The notes under the pieces: generated by a model
The model's input: only the letters and a program-made list of their open reading frames with translations
The model's database searches: none
What the model was told of the DNA's origin: nothing
Assembly: GCA_021732045.1 (NCBI GenBank)
Contig: JAKFWK010000004.1
Coordinates: 155,514-219,513 of the forward strand
Length of the DNA: 64,000 nucleotides
From: Sulfurimonas sp.
Lineage (GTDB): Bacteria > Campylobacterota > Campylobacteria > Campylobacterales > Sulfurimonadaceae
Direction: 5' to 3'
Translations under genes and position numbers: made by a program
In this document: one piece after another, positions 8,728-17,880 of the stretch
Layout of the letters: each line of letters begins with the position of its first letter
Position numbering within the stretch: position 1 is the first letter of the stretch

Positions 8728-9960
8728 ATGAGTAATTTCGCATTTGGAACATATAGAGTAAGCGATATTAATCCCCAGCATATAGAAGCATTAAAAGAAG
8801 CAATAGAATCCGGTATAACCATGATAGATACATCATCAAACTACATGGACGGTGGAGCAGAGAGAGCTATCGCACTTGCATTTAGAGAGTTTGATAAAAG
8901 CAAGAGAGATGAAGTTGAGATAGTTAGTAAGTTTGGTTATATTCAAGGAACTGCACTTGCTGAATTTAAAGAAAATTCTCACACTTTTAAAGAGGATATA
9001 GAAATTGTCAGATTTGCAGATGACTGCTACCACTCAATTTCAGAAAATTTTCTTAGATCAGAACTTAGTAAATCTCTAAAAAGATTAGAGATGCAAAAAA
9101 TAGATTGTTACTTGATACATAATCCAGAATATTATATTTTGGATGCAATCAAGCAGGGCATCAGCAGAGATGACAGACTTGATGAAATGTACAAAAGAAT
9201 CGAGAGAGCCTTTGTCGGGCTTGAAAAAGAGGTAAAAAATGGCAGGATTAACTCTTACGGCATAAGCTCAAACAGTTTTTCGGCTCTGCAAAATAGTGAT
9301 GAGTTTTTACCATACAAAGATTTGATTGTTTTGGCTCAAAACGCAGCAGATGAAGTTGGAAATGAAAAAAATAGTTTCTCCACAATAGAGCTGCCAATAA
9401 ATCTTCTTGAAACAGAAGGCTTAAGATGCGCAATGTGGGCACATGAAAATGAGATTAGAGTTTTAGCAAATAGACCACTAAATGCAAAGATTCAAAATAA
9501 GATGTTTCGCTTAGCTGACTATGAAGAAAATGGAGCCTACTATAGCTCTTTCAATGAGCTGATGGAAATTTGTGAAACTGAGGCATTGGAGCCAATTTAT
9601 AATCTTTTAGAGCAACTTGACGATTATAAACATAAGTTTAGCTGGATTGGTGATTTAGATATATTTTTATATCAACAGGTTATCCCACATATTGAAAAAA
9701 GTATGAGAAACATTGATGATGCTCTAAAAGAGGAACTATTTACTCTTATAGATAAATACTTATGGGAATATAAAAAAATAGTAGCTTATGAGTGCTCAAG
9801 AAAGACAAGAATTGAGCTAAATGAGTTCTTTAGTGGATGCTCTTCTTCTATGCAAGAGTGTTCCATAGACTTTTTAATGCAAAAAAAGAGTATTAACTAT
9901 ATAATTGTAGGAATGAGAAAACCAATTTATGTCCATCAGATTCTTTCTTTAAATAGATAA
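8728..9960 (+). CDS. Aldo/keto reductase family protein
   Basis: A 410-residue protein. The N-terminal barrel has FAFGTYRVSD, the catalytic-region motif MIDTSSNYMDGGAERAI (Asp and Tyr of the AKR tetrad), a Lys in EIVSKFGYI and the His in CYLIHNPEY, with KRLEMQKIDCYLIHNPEYY in the usual AKR position. The C-terminal third (from about residue 270) is an acidic helical extension that ordinary aldo/keto reductases of about 320 residues do not have. It is a single gene between the alpha operon and an Nfu gene. The substrate is unknown. Confidence 0.8.
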   Translation: MSNFAFGTYRVSDINPQHIEALKEAIESGITMIDTSSNYMDGGAERAIALAFREFDKSKRDEVEIVSKFGYIQGTALAEFKENSHTFKEDIEIVRFADDCYHSISENFLRSELSKSLKRLEMQKIDCYLIHNPEYYILDAIKQGISRDDRLDEMYKRIERAFVGLEKEVKNGRINSYGISSNSFSALQNSDEFLPYKDLIVLAQNAADEVGNEKNSFSTIELPINLLETEGLRCAMWAHENEIRVLANRPLNAKIQNKMFRLADYEENGAYYSSFNELMEICETEALEPIYNLLEQLDDYKHKFSWIGDLDIFLYQQVIPHIEKSMRNIDDALKEELFTLIDKYLWEYKKIVAYECSRKTRIELNEFFSGCSSSMQECSIDFLMQKKSINYIIVGMRKPIYVHQILSLNR

Positions 9961-10036
9961 CTGATATTATTTATCGCTAACTAAGTGTTTTTGTCATATT
10001 TTACGGATTAAAATTAACTAATAAGAGGCAATTGAG

Positions 10037-10312
10037 ATGATCCCATTTACAGACGAAGAGCTTATGGTTCCAGTAAAAAACACTATTGATAAAGTTCGTC
10101 CATCTTTAGCCCTTGATGGCGGTGATATAGCTTTTATTACCGTTAAAAACTCAAAAGTTTATATACAGCTAAAGGGGGCTTGTATCGGTTGCGCAAGTAG
10201 TGGAACAACCCTGAAATATGGCGTTGAGAGGCAACTAAAAATTGATATACACCCAGAGTTAACAGTTATAAATGTACCCGTTGGTATGGAACATGATATA
10301 GATAATTTATAA
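10037..10312 (+). CDS. NifU C-terminal domain (Nfu-type) iron-sulfur carrier
   Basis: A 91-residue protein that is only the NifU C-terminal domain: VRPSLALDGGDIAFITVKNSKVYIQLKGACIGCASSGTTLKYGVE. It has the CxxC motif (CIGC) that holds a transient [4Fe-4S] cluster for transfer to apo-proteins. A promoter-like TAAAAT lies upstream. It begins a run of genes through murE that may be co-transcribed. Confidence 0.92.
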   Translation: MIPFTDEELMVPVKNTIDKVRPSLALDGGDIAFITVKNSKVYIQLKGACIGCASSGTTLKYGVERQLKIDIHPELTVINVPVGMEHDIDNL

Positions 10313-10327
10313 AAGAAGTAGAGACGA

Positions 10328-10918
10328 ATGAGTATTAGCAAATACAAAATATTATCACAAGCAAAAGACTATTTTTCAAAGTCAGATTTTCAAAATGCAC
10401 TAAAGAATTTCGCGATAGTTTTGCAAAACTATCCAAACTCAAAAGAGGCGTATAATGGCGTTATCTTATCAGAAATGGCTATGAGCGGAGAGGGCGGAGC
10501 TGAGGCACTTTTTGACTATTATGAAGTTTTAAAAGCGGAAGATGAAGAGCAAGCAGATATGATTATGAGCGATATTTTACAAAATATGGATGGCACGCTA
10601 GATAGGCTTAGCAGTATGTTTGCAGAACCACTTCGCAACAGGTTAGAGTTTGAAGACGGTATACTTTATCAGGACTTCAAGGTACTACTCGATAGTGGAG
10701 AGGGCTTTAAAGAGACATTTGAAAATATAATGTTCTCAACAAAGGTAATAATTACTCAAAAGGATGACTTTATTGACTTTCTTGATAAGCTTATAGAGAA
10801 TGATTTTGCTGAAATGGCTCTAAGTTATTTGGAAAATGCGCTCAGCATCTATCCTGGAGACAGACTTCTTAAAAAATTATTTGTAAAATTAGCAAAAGGC
10901 AAACGAATTGAAAATTGA
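10328..10918 (+). CDS. Tetratricopeptide-like helical protein, function unknown
   Basis: A 196-residue protein. Its N-terminus (ILSQAKDYFSKSDFQNALKNFAIVLQNYPNSKEAYNGVILSEM) has the spacing of TPR helix pairs, and the C-terminus (LIENDFAEMALSYLENALSIYPGDRLLKKL) has another. The middle is acidic. No signal peptide is seen. It overlaps the murE start by 11 bases, so the two are translationally coupled. A scaffold role connected to cell-wall synthesis is possible but not shown. Confidence 0.7.
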   Translation: MSISKYKILSQAKDYFSKSDFQNALKNFAIVLQNYPNSKEAYNGVILSEMAMSGEGGAEALFDYYEVLKAEDEEQADMIMSDILQNMDGTLDRLSSMFAEPLRNRLEFEDGILYQDFKVLLDSGEGFKETFENIMFSTKVIITQKDDFIDFLDKLIENDFAEMALSYLENALSIYPGDRLLKKLFVKLAKGKRIEN

Positions 10919-12209
10919 ACTACCAAACGAAGAGTTTAGATTTGTTACAGAAGATTCTAAACTATGTGATGCCCAGACAGCTTTTGTTCTAACACCACAA
11001 AATGAGAAATATTTACAAAACGCAAAAGATAATGGAGCTCATTCAGTTATAGACATAAAGAGCGTTTCAAAACTTTTTGGAGTGGATAGAATAAAAATAG
11101 TTGGTATAACAGGGACAAATGGTAAAACAACAACCGCTAGTGCAATCTACTCATTTTTACTAGATTTGGGCTACAAAGCCGCAATGCAAGGAACTAGAGG
11201 ATTTTTTATGAATGATGAGATGGTTGAGGGCAAAACTCTGACTACACCATCAGTTTTAAATACTTATAAACATATTTATCAAGCTGTAGAGGCTGGTTGT
11301 GAATTTTTTATAATGGAAGTTAGCTCTCATGCAATCGCTCAAAAAAGAGTTGAGGGATTGAATTTTGAGCTGAAAATACTTACAAATATTACTCAAGACC
11401 ATTTGGATTATCACAAAACAATCGGCGAGTACATAGCTACAAAAAATAGTTTTTTTCAGGATGAGAGTAAAAAACTAATAAATAAAGATGAGCCAAGAGC
11501 ATCGTTTAACTTTAAAAATACTTTTACTTACGGCATAGAAAATCCTGCTACATATAGACTTATAGCATACTCTTTAAACAATGCCACAAGTGGAATTATC
11601 CAGCATTTTAAAGATGTTGTTCCATTTACGGCAGCACTCCATGGATTTTTTAATCTCTATAATCTTATGGCAGCAATTAGTGCTGTGCACCTTATAACTG
11701 GTAAAAAACTTGAAGAAGTTGCAGAAGTTGTGGATAATTTTGCTGGAGTTAGTGGTAGAATGGAGCAAGTGAGTGAAACTCCAAATGTGATTGTCGACTT
11801 TGCTCATACGCCAGATGGGATGCAACAAGCACTAAATGCTCTAAAAGAGAAAGAGTTGTTGATAGTTTTTGGAGCCGGTGGTGATCGTGACAAATCAAAA
11901 AGAGCTTTAATGGGCAGAGTTGCTGCTAGTTTGGCAAAGAGAGTCTATATAACAAGTGACAATCCACGACATGAAGACCCAGAGATGATTATTGCGGATA
12001 TTTTGAGTGGCATTGAAGATAAAACTAATGTTCAAGTTGAGCCAAACAGAAGAGAAGCCATTAAAATGGCTTTAATTGATCAAAAAGATGATGAAGTTGT
12101 GGTAATTCTGGGAAAAGGTGATGAAGCTTACCAGATAATCTATGACGAAGAGCTACCTTTTGATGATAGAGAAGTTGTGCGAGAACTGCTTAAAAATATA
12201 ACTAAATAA
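10908..12209 (+). CDS. murE: UDP-N-acetylmuramoyl-tripeptide synthetase (meso-DAP-adding ligase)
   Basis: A 433-residue Mur ligase beginning at TTG within the end of the preceding gene. The ATP P-loop is GITGTNGKTTTAS near residue 68. The central domain has VSSHAIAQKRVEGL and TNITQDHLDYHKT, the carbamylated-Lys and Mg-binding region. The C-terminal domain has VDFAHTPDGM, FGAGGDRDKSKRALM and SDNPRHEDP; the DNPR motif marks diaminopimelate-specific MurE. It adds meso-diaminopimelate to UDP-MurNAc-L-Ala-D-Glu in the cytoplasm. The N-terminal domain is short, as is usual in Campylobacterota. Confidence 0.96.
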   Translation: MKIELPNEEFRFVTEDSKLCDAQTAFVLTPQNEKYLQNAKDNGAHSVIDIKSVSKLFGVDRIKIVGITGTNGKTTTASAIYSFLLDLGYKAAMQGTRGFFMNDEMVEGKTLTTPSVLNTYKHIYQAVEAGCEFFIMEVSSHAIAQKRVEGLNFELKILTNITQDHLDYHKTIGEYIATKNSFFQDESKKLINKDEPRASFNFKNTFTYGIENPATYRLIAYSLNNATSGIIQHFKDVVPFTAALHGFFNLYNLMAAISAVHLITGKKLEEVAEVVDNFAGVSGRMEQVSETPNVIVDFAHTPDGMQQALNALKEKELLIVFGAGGDRDKSKRALMGRVAASLAKRVYITSDNPRHEDPEMIIADILSGIEDKTNVQVEPNRREAIKMALIDQKDDEVVVILGKGDEAYQIIYDEELPFDDREVVRELLKNITK

Positions 12210-12213
12210 GTAA

Positions 12214-12250
12214 CGCAATTATTTATGAACTTATTTTTGTTATAATTGCG
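12214..12250 (+). promoter_or_regulatory. Inverted repeat enclosing the ferredoxin promoter -10 box
   Basis: CGCAATTAT and its exact complement ATAATTGCG are 19 bases apart, and the right arm overlaps a TATAAT at 12241-12246. It lies four bases after murE and 20 bases before the next ATG. It could be an operator or a weak terminator; no T run follows, which favours an operator. Confidence 0.4.
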
Positions 12251-12270
12251 AAAAATATTAAGGATAATTT

Positions 12271-12645
12271 ATGGGAATTCCTCAACCGGCATTTTATATA
12301 TTTAAGTGTGAACAAACATCTCCTCCGGGTATGCCAAAGCCATCATGTGTAACACCGCAGACTCAGGACTTGTTTCAGCATTTAGCACAATCGCTTATGA
12401 AAAATGGCATAATGGGGACAGTTCAACCTATCCGTACATCTTGCTTAAGTCGCTGCAGCTCAGGTCCTGTTATGTTAGTTGAACCGGGACACTTTATGTA
12501 TGCAGGACTTACAAAAGAGAAGATTGACAGAATTGTAGAAGAGCATCTTCTTGGCGGAAAAGTTGTTGAAGAGTTTCTTATAAGCGCTGATGTTTGGGAT
12601 GAACCAATCTCTCCATGTGAGATGAAAAAACAGATGGGAATGTAA
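12271..12645 (+). CDS. Thioredoxin-like [2Fe-2S] ferredoxin
   Basis: A 124-residue protein with the fold of the small 2Fe-2S ferredoxins and the NuoE C-terminal domain. FYIFKCEQ supplies the first Cys, followed by [25 protein letters not shown], where the C...C pair and the GP.M.V.P strand are typical. [19 protein letters not shown] fits the helix after the first Cys. It probably carries electrons for a cytoplasmic redox enzyme not present here. panD starts two bases after its stop. Confidence 0.82.
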   Translation: MGIPQPAFYIFKCEQTSPPGMPKPSCVTPQTQDLFQHLAQSLMKNGIMGTVQPIRTSCLSRCSSGPVMLVEPGHFMYAGLTKEKIDRIVEEHLLGGKVVEEFLISADVWDEPISPCEMKKQMGM

Positions 12646-12647
12646 TC

Positions 12648-13013
12648 ATGACAATCGAGATGTTATACAGCAAAATTCATCGTGCAACTGTAACTGATGC
12701 TAACTTGAATTATGTTGGTTCTATTACAATTGATGAAGAGCTTTTAGAAGCTTCAAAGATGAGAATTGGACAAAAAGTAGAGATTTTAAACATCAATAAT
12801 GGCGAGAGATTCTCGACTTATGTAATCCTTGGTGAGAGAGGCAAAAGAGATGTTTGCCTAAATGGTGCTGCTGCTAGAAAAGTTCATAAAGGCGATAAAA
12901 TTATTATTGTTGCATACGCTACTTATGATGAAAAAGAGTTAGAAAACTATAAGCCAAGAGTTGTTTTGGTTGATGAAAACAATGATATTGAAGAGATATT
13001 AGAGAAGATATAG
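12648..13013 (+). CDS. panD: Aspartate 1-decarboxylase (pyruvoyl enzyme)
   Basis: A 121-residue protein beginning [33 protein letters not shown]. The Gly-Ser in YVGSITID is the self-cleavage site that creates the pyruvoyl cofactor. [21 protein letters not shown] is the conserved C-terminal barrel. It makes beta-alanine for pantothenate. Length matches the Campylobacterota enzyme. It is coupled to the ferredoxin gene upstream. Confidence 0.97.
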   Translation: MTIEMLYSKIHRATVTDANLNYVGSITIDEELLEASKMRIGQKVEILNINNGERFSTYVILGERGKRDVCLNGAAARKVHKGDKIIIVAYATYDEKELENYKPRVVLVDENNDIEEILEKI

Positions 13014-13027
13014 CAATGTGCAACAAC

Positions 13028-13060
13028 TGCTTCTTTACAATTTTGATGTTTAAAGAAGCA
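13028..13060 (+). repeat. Inverted repeat between panD and the PDZ gene
   Basis: TGCTTCTTTA and TAAAGAAGCA form a perfect 10-base stem with a 13-base loop, 14 bases after the panD stop. No T run follows. It may end or protect the panD transcript, or be a protein-binding site. Confidence 0.45.
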
Positions 13061-13083
13061 ATGAGTTGCTTGAAGTTGTGTAG

Positions 13084-14073
13084 ATGCTAAAGCTACTTTT
13101 TCTTTTGGTAGCTCTTTTTTTAAACCTTTTTGCCTTATGTGGCAACAGTGCCAACTTTGACTCTTGCAAACAAAAAGTTATCGACTCAAAAACAGTCGTG
13201 AATGAGTCGCTTCAAATACCAATAGAAAAAAATCAAAGACTAATCTTCTCCCAAACTCCCCCAACACAAAAAATTATCAAATATGATCCATTTCTGTCTC
13301 TTTATCTTGTAGAGGAGAGTTATGGATTCAAATATCCTTTTAGATTTAACAGTAAATTTTCCGGCAATAGAGCAGTAATTAATGACAAAGTAGCCCTAAA
13401 AGGTGAGATAGTAAAGCACCAAATAGGGGTTGATAGTTTTGCACAATATAGTCAAAATTTACTCAATCTTGGAGTTGTCATAAACGGTTGTTGCTATCTG
13501 GAAGCAATCGTTACTCCAAGAGGAGCTATAGAAAAAGAGTATATTCAACGGTTTATTGATACAAAAAAAGTTTCATACGGTGATTTTGGGATTAAGATAA
13601 AAGATACTGAAAAATCTGTTATTGTAGATGAAAGCAACCCTTTTTTAGATGGCAACCTGTTTAAAAAAGGCGATTTAATAGTTGAGTTTGATGGCAAAAA
13701 AGTGACTAATAGCGCGGCTCTGATGAGAGATATTTTGTTTAGCGAGGTTGGTTCTGCTCATAGTGCAAAAGTGCGCAGAGATGGCTCGGAGCTTATGCTT
13801 AACATGACAACTAAAAACAGAGAGAGTGGTGGTTTTGTGAGCGAGAAACCACTGGAGTTTTTTGGAATTAGTTATGATGAAAATCTGTTAGTTATAAAAA
13901 CAGATAAAGAAGCTGAAGCTCATGGCGTTATAGTTGGAGATAGACTACTCCAGATTGAAGCGCAAAGCGTAAAGACAAAAGAGGATATTTATAAAATCTT
14001 CTCTGGCGGCAAGAAAACAGCTATTTTACTTTTTCAAAGAGATGATTTTCAGTTTTTTGTGAATATTAATTAG
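13084..14073 (+). CDS. Secreted or membrane-tethered PDZ-domain protein
   Basis: A 329-residue protein with an N-terminal signal (LLFLLVALFLNLFALCG); the Cys near residue 19 could mark a lipoprotein, but two further Cys follow. The middle (about residues 50-165) has no clear homology. The region from about 170 onward holds a PDZ domain (VDESNPFLDGNLFKKGDLIVEFDGKKV) and probably a second (EAHGVIVGDRLLQIEAQSVKTKEDIYKIF). There is no protease domain. It probably acts in the periplasm in protein quality control or envelope assembly. ispA begins 12 bases downstream. Confidence 0.75.
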   Translation: MLKLLFLLVALFLNLFALCGNSANFDSCKQKVIDSKTVVNESLQIPIEKNQRLIFSQTPPTQKIIKYDPFLSLYLVEESYGFKYPFRFNSKFSGNRAVINDKVALKGEIVKHQIGVDSFAQYSQNLLNLGVVINGCCYLEAIVTPRGAIEKEYIQRFIDTKKVSYGDFGIKIKDTEKSVIVDESNPFLDGNLFKKGDLIVEFDGKKVTNSAALMRDILFSEVGSAHSAKVRRDGSELMLNMTTKNRESGGFVSEKPLEFFGISYDENLLVIKTDKEAEAHGVIVGDRLLQIEAQSVKTKEDIYKIFSGGKKTAILLFQRDDFQFFVNIN

Positions 14074-14085
14074 CTAAAATTCCAA

Positions 14086-14931
14086 ATGCAAAATTTTGAG
14101 TCATTTTTACTAAATCATCTTCCAGTATCAAAAAGCATACATCCAACATACGAACAGGCTCTACAAAAAATGCTTGTTGCTGGCGGAAAAAGATTTCGCC
14201 CAGAACTTTTACTAGGCGTCGTAAAAGCTTATAATCCGCTTCTCATAGAAGGAGCAATGCATGCTGCTTACGCTGTTGAGCTTCTTCATACCTACTCACT
14301 TATTCACGATGATCTTCCGGCTATGGACAACTCGCCTCTTCGCAGAGGAGAACCGACTCTTCATGTTGCTTTTGATGAAGTAACTGCGATTTTGGTTGGC
14401 GATGCACTTAACACTTACTCGTTTGAAGTTTTAAGCAACGCGCCATTTTCAGACTACACAAAAATTTATCTTATTAGAGAACTAGCTAGCAGTGGCGGAT
14501 TAAACGGTATGGTTTTGGGTCAAGCAATTGATTGTTATTTTGAAAATAGACCTCTTGGCATAGAGGATGTAAGGATTTTACACACAAACAAAACTGCAAA
14601 ACTGATCGCATGCTCACTAAAAATGGGTGCGATTATAGTTGGTAAAGAGAAGTTAGCAGAAGAGCTTTATGAGTTTGGCATAAAGCTAGGACTTCTGTTT
14701 CAGATTCAAGATGATATTTTGGATGTAACTCAAAGTTCTCATGAAGCGGGGAAACTTACAAATAATGATGAAGCGAAAAATAGTTTTGTGACGCTACTTG
14801 GGCTTAGCGCGACATTAAAAGAGGCGGATTCTTTGGCAGATGAGCTAATTTTAGAGTTAAATAGTTTTGATGATAAACTTAAAAATGAGCTCTCATCGCT
14901 CCTTCTTCAATATATAAATAGACATAGATAA
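14086..14931 (+). CDS. ispA: Polyprenyl synthetase (farnesyl/geranyl diphosphate synthase)
   Basis: A 281-residue trans-prenyltransferase. GGKRFRPELLLGVV is the isopentenyl diphosphate-binding region. The first Asp-rich motif is DDLPAMD (with HTYSLIHDD before it) and the second is FQIQDDILD. Both bind magnesium and the diphosphates. The CH..DD spacing is that of short-chain IspA enzymes. It makes farnesyl diphosphate for undecaprenyl phosphate and quinones. It lies just upstream of tkt. Confidence 0.93.
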   Translation: MQNFESFLLNHLPVSKSIHPTYEQALQKMLVAGGKRFRPELLLGVVKAYNPLLIEGAMHAAYAVELLHTYSLIHDDLPAMDNSPLRRGEPTLHVAFDEVTAILVGDALNTYSFEVLSNAPFSDYTKIYLIRELASSGGLNGMVLGQAIDCYFENRPLGIEDVRILHTNKTAKLIACSLKMGAIIVGKEKLAEELYEFGIKLGLLFQIQDDILDVTQSSHEAGKLTNNDEAKNSFVTLLGLSATLKEADSLADELILELNSFDDKLKNELSSLLLQYINRHR

Positions 14932-14949
14932 ATCAAAAAGGTAATTAGT

Positions 14950-16866
14950 ATGAGCAATGAAATTCGTCAAAAGATGGCAAACAGTATAAGATTTTTAGCA
15001 GCAGATATGGTTCAACGAGCAAACTCAGGTCATCCTGGTGCACCGATGGGTTTAGCAGATATCGCAGTTGTTTTAAGCGAACATCTGAATCATAATCCAA
15101 AAAATCCATCTTGGTTAAATCGCGATAGGTTAGTATTTTCTGGTGGACACGCAACTGGTTTAATATACTCACTTTACTATCTTTGGGGATATGGTTTAAC
15201 TATCGATGATTTGAAAAATTTTCGCCAGCTAGACTCTAAAACTCCTGGACATCCAGAGTTTGGACATACAGCTGGAATTGAGATAACAACTGGACCACTA
15301 GGACAAGGCATCGCAAATGCTGTTGGTTTTGCTATGGCTTCAAAGTTTGTAGGCGCACAGACAAATTCAGAGACTGCAAATGTGATTGACCATAAAGTTT
15401 ACTGCTTATGCGGAGATGGGGATTTAGAAGAGGGGATTAGCTATGAAGCTTGTTCTATTGCTGGACACAACAAACTAGACAATCTTATACTCATTTATGA
15501 TTCAAACCGTATTACAATTGAGGGTTCAACAAGTTTAAGCATAAGTGAAAATATCCGCGGCAGATTTGAGTCTCAGGATTGGGCAGTGTTAGAGTGTGAT
15601 GGACACAATTTTGATGAGATAGATAGTGTGATTACTACTGCAAAATCAAACTCTAAGCCGACTATAATCATAGCAAACACAACAATAGCGAAATGTGCCG
15701 GCAAATTAGAGGGCTCACATCACTCTCATGGCGCTCCGCTTGGTGCTGATGTTATTGCAGAGGCAAAAAGAGCTGTTGGTTTTAATCCTGAAAAATCATT
15801 CCATGTTGATGAGGATGTTTTAATTCGTTTTAGATGTGCGATTGAAAAGGGCGATTTGGCGGAGAGAGAGTGGATTCATAGCTTAAAAACTCTTCCGCTT
15901 ATGGAGCAAAATGAAGCGCTTGTTGCTCTGCAAAATCCTGATTTCTCAAAAATCCAATGGCCTCTTTTTGAAAAGGCAGATGCTACAAGAAACACAAACG
16001 GAAAGATTATGAACGCAATAGCTAGGGCTCTTCCTTGCTTTTTAGGCGGCAGTGCAGATTTAAGTCCATCAAATAAAACAGAACTTATAGATATGGGAGT
16101 CTATCCAAAAGGGCGAAATATTTACTTTGGAATTCGCGAACATGCAATGGCTTCAATTGTAAATGCAATGGCTCTTTATGGACCGCTTATGCCGTTCTCG
16201 GCTACATTTTTTGTGTTTTCGGACTATTTAAAACCAGCAGCTAGAATAGCGGCACTTACAGGAATTCAGCAATTTTTTATCTGGACACATGACAGCATCG
16301 GAGTTGGAGAAGATGGACCTACACATCAGCCGATTGAGCATTTAAGCCAGTTCCGCGCACTTCCAAACTTCTATGTATGGCGTCCTGCAGATGGCGCTGA
16401 AAATATTGAAGCGTGGAGAGTTGCTCTTAGTATGAAAAAATCTCCATCGGCATTTGTCTGCTCTCGTCAAAATCTAAGTGTGCTTCCAAAAGCCGTAGTT
16501 GGTGAAATTTCTAAAGGTGGATATTTGGTTGCAAAAGATGAAAATGCAACTATAACTTTGATGGCATCTGGCTCGGAAGTTGAGCTATGTCTTAAAGTAA
16601 AAGAGGCGTTAAATGCAAAAGGCATTAAAGTCAATGTTGCTTCAATTCCGTGTTACGACCTTTTTATAGAGCAAGATAAGACATATATAGATTTAGTTAT
16701 AAAAGTAGACAGTAAAAAAGTAGCAGTTGAAGCAGCAAGAGGGTTAGAGTGGTACAGATTGGCTGATGAGGTAATTGGTATGGACACATTCGGTGCTTCT
16801 GCTCCGGCTGAAAAGCTATTTGAGAAATTTGGATTTAGCGTAGAGGGAATTTTAGCTAGAGTATAA
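14950..16866 (+). CDS. tkt: Transketolase
   Basis: A 638-residue protein with the whole transketolase fold. The thiamine diphosphate region has QRANSGHPGAPMGLADIA, GHATGLIYSLYYL and GDGDLEEGISYEACSIAGH (the GDG...N motif). The pyrimidine domain has FFIWTHDSIGVGEDGPTHQPIEH, with the conserved Asp and His. It links the pentose phosphate and sugar-phosphate pathways. It is slightly shorter than the E. coli enzyme, normal for Campylobacterota. The start has a usable AAAGG site. Confidence 0.97.
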   Translation: MSNEIRQKMANSIRFLAADMVQRANSGHPGAPMGLADIAVVLSEHLNHNPKNPSWLNRDRLVFSGGHATGLIYSLYYLWGYGLTIDDLKNFRQLDSKTPGHPEFGHTAGIEITTGPLGQGIANAVGFAMASKFVGAQTNSETANVIDHKVYCLCGDGDLEEGISYEACSIAGHNKLDNLILIYDSNRITIEGSTSLSISENIRGRFESQDWAVLECDGHNFDEIDSVITTAKSNSKPTIIIANTTIAKCAGKLEGSHHSHGAPLGADVIAEAKRAVGFNPEKSFHVDEDVLIRFRCAIEKGDLAEREWIHSLKTLPLMEQNEALVALQNPDFSKIQWPLFEKADATRNTNGKIMNAIARALPCFLGGSADLSPSNKTELIDMGVYPKGRNIYFGIREHAMASIVNAMALYGPLMPFSATFFVFSDYLKPAARIAALTGIQQFFIWTHDSIGVGEDGPTHQPIEHLSQFRALPNFYVWRPADGAENIEAWRVALSMKKSPSAFVCSRQNLSVLPKAVVGEISKGGYLVAKDENATITLMASGSEVELCLKVKEALNAKGIKVNVASIPCYDLFIEQDKTYIDLVIKVDSKKVAVEAARGLEWYRLADEVIGMDTFGASAPAEKLFEKFGFSVEGILARV

Positions 16867-16897
16867 TTTTCTTAAGCATTATTGGCTTTTTTTATCT

Positions 16898-16903
16898 TAT
16901 AAT
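16898..16903 (+). promoter_or_regulatory. Candidate -10 box (TATAAT) for the CDGSH protein
   Basis: TATAAT lies 30 bases before the ATG at 16934, which has its own AAAAGGAG ribosome-binding site. The position is suitable for a separate promoter after tkt. Confidence 0.45.
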
Positions 16904-16933
16904 GGTATGCAAATAGATAAAAAGGAGTAGTAT

Positions 16934-17212
16934 ATGTGCGGCGAAGCTATAGTTTTTTCTAATAAACCAAAAGGTGTTACGCTAGAAGGTGGCGTTGAGT
17001 ACTATTTATGTGCTTGTGGCAGAAGTAAAGATGGTGTTTTTTGTGATGGAAGTCACAAAGTAACAAGTTGTCTTCCAAAAAAAGTTGTTGTTGAAGATAC
17101 AAGACAATATCATATCTGTATGTGCAAGTCTAGTAAAAATTTCCCATTTTGTGATGGAACTCATAGCCAATATAGCGATAAAGATGTGGGTGGAACTGTT
17201 TTTGGTGATTAA
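16934..17212 (+). CDS. Double CDGSH iron-sulfur domain protein
   Basis: A 92-residue protein with two CDGSH-type motifs: YLCACGRSKDGVFCDGSHK and YHICMCKSSKNFPFCDGTHS. Each offers three Cys and one His for a redox-active [2Fe-2S] cluster, as in mitoNEET-like proteins. Bacterial double-CDGSH proteins are small cytoplasmic proteins of unsettled function. It ends tail-to-tail with the glycosylase gene, overlapping it by four bases. Confidence 0.88.
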   Translation: MCGEAIVFSNKPKGVTLEGGVEYYLCACGRSKDGVFCDGSHKVTSCLPKKVVVEDTRQYHICMCKSSKNFPFCDGTHSQYSDKDVGGTVFGD

Positions 17213-17877
17213 TTCGCCAAAAAACATCCAACGCCATAAGGCTTTTTAGAGTAGTATTTTTTACCATGTTCTACTATTAGAGCATGAAACTCTTGATACA
17301 CTCTGAGGAGATTTTCTTTATCATTAATAACCTCTTTTAAAGAATTCTGCATAAGTTGTTTTATGTTGCCGTACTTTGCTCTCTCATCTACAAGTTCCAA
17401 ATGAGTTAATAATCTTTTTGTATAAGCATCAACTTTAAACTCCAGCTCTTTATAACCATAAAGCAACATAGAATCCGCCGTCTCTTCACCTATTCCTTTT
17501 ATGTTAAGTAGGGCTTCTCTGGTTGGGGTTTTGCCATCAAGTGATTTGTAAAACTTTATAAACTCTAAAATATAAAGAGCCTTTTGGTTGTAGTATCCGG
17601 ATGGTCTTATTGCCTCTTTTAGCTCTTTAATATCCATATTTTCAATTTTATAAGGGTTTATCGCCCCTTTTGCATATAAATTTTCTAGCGATTTTACAAC
17701 CGAGGTAAATGTTGTGTTTTGAGTTAAGATACTACCCAAACAGACTTCAAATATTTCATCACTATTTCTTGGAAAAGTGTAATCATCCTTATGGTACCCA
17801 TATCCCAAAATTGGCCACCATCCTTGAGACCCATAGTTGGCGTGCAGTTGTTTGTATATCTCATATATTTTATTCAT
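17209..17877 (-). CDS. MagIII-type 3-methyladenine DNA glycosylase (HhH-GPD family)
   Basis: A 222-residue protein of the endonuclease III superfamily. It has the helix-hairpin-helix LLNIKGIGEETADSMLLYG with the Gly-Ile-Gly turn and, 20 residues on, the catalytic Asp in FKVDAYTKRLL. The [4Fe-4S] cysteine cluster of true endonuclease III is absent, and GWWPILGYGYHKDDYTFPRNSDEIFEVCLGSILTQNT fits the Helicobacter pylori MagIII group. It removes alkylated adenine from DNA. It follows the AEC carrier gene by three bases, likely in one operon. Confidence 0.87.
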   Translation of the reverse strand: MNKIYEIYKQLHANYGSQGWWPILGYGYHKDDYTFPRNSDEIFEVCLGSILTQNTTFTSVVKSLENLYAKGAINPYKIENMDIKELKEAIRPSGYYNQKALYILEFIKFYKSLDGKTPTREALLNIKGIGEETADSMLLYGYKELEFKVDAYTKRLLTHLELVDERAKYGNIKQLMQNSLKEVINDKENLLRVYQEFHALIVEHGKKYYSKKPYGVGCFLAN

Positions 17878-17880
17878 CTT

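Noticed and set aside
16873..16895. Possible tkt terminator (AAGC...GCTT followed by T run)
   Set aside because: The stem is only four bases, too weak to call.
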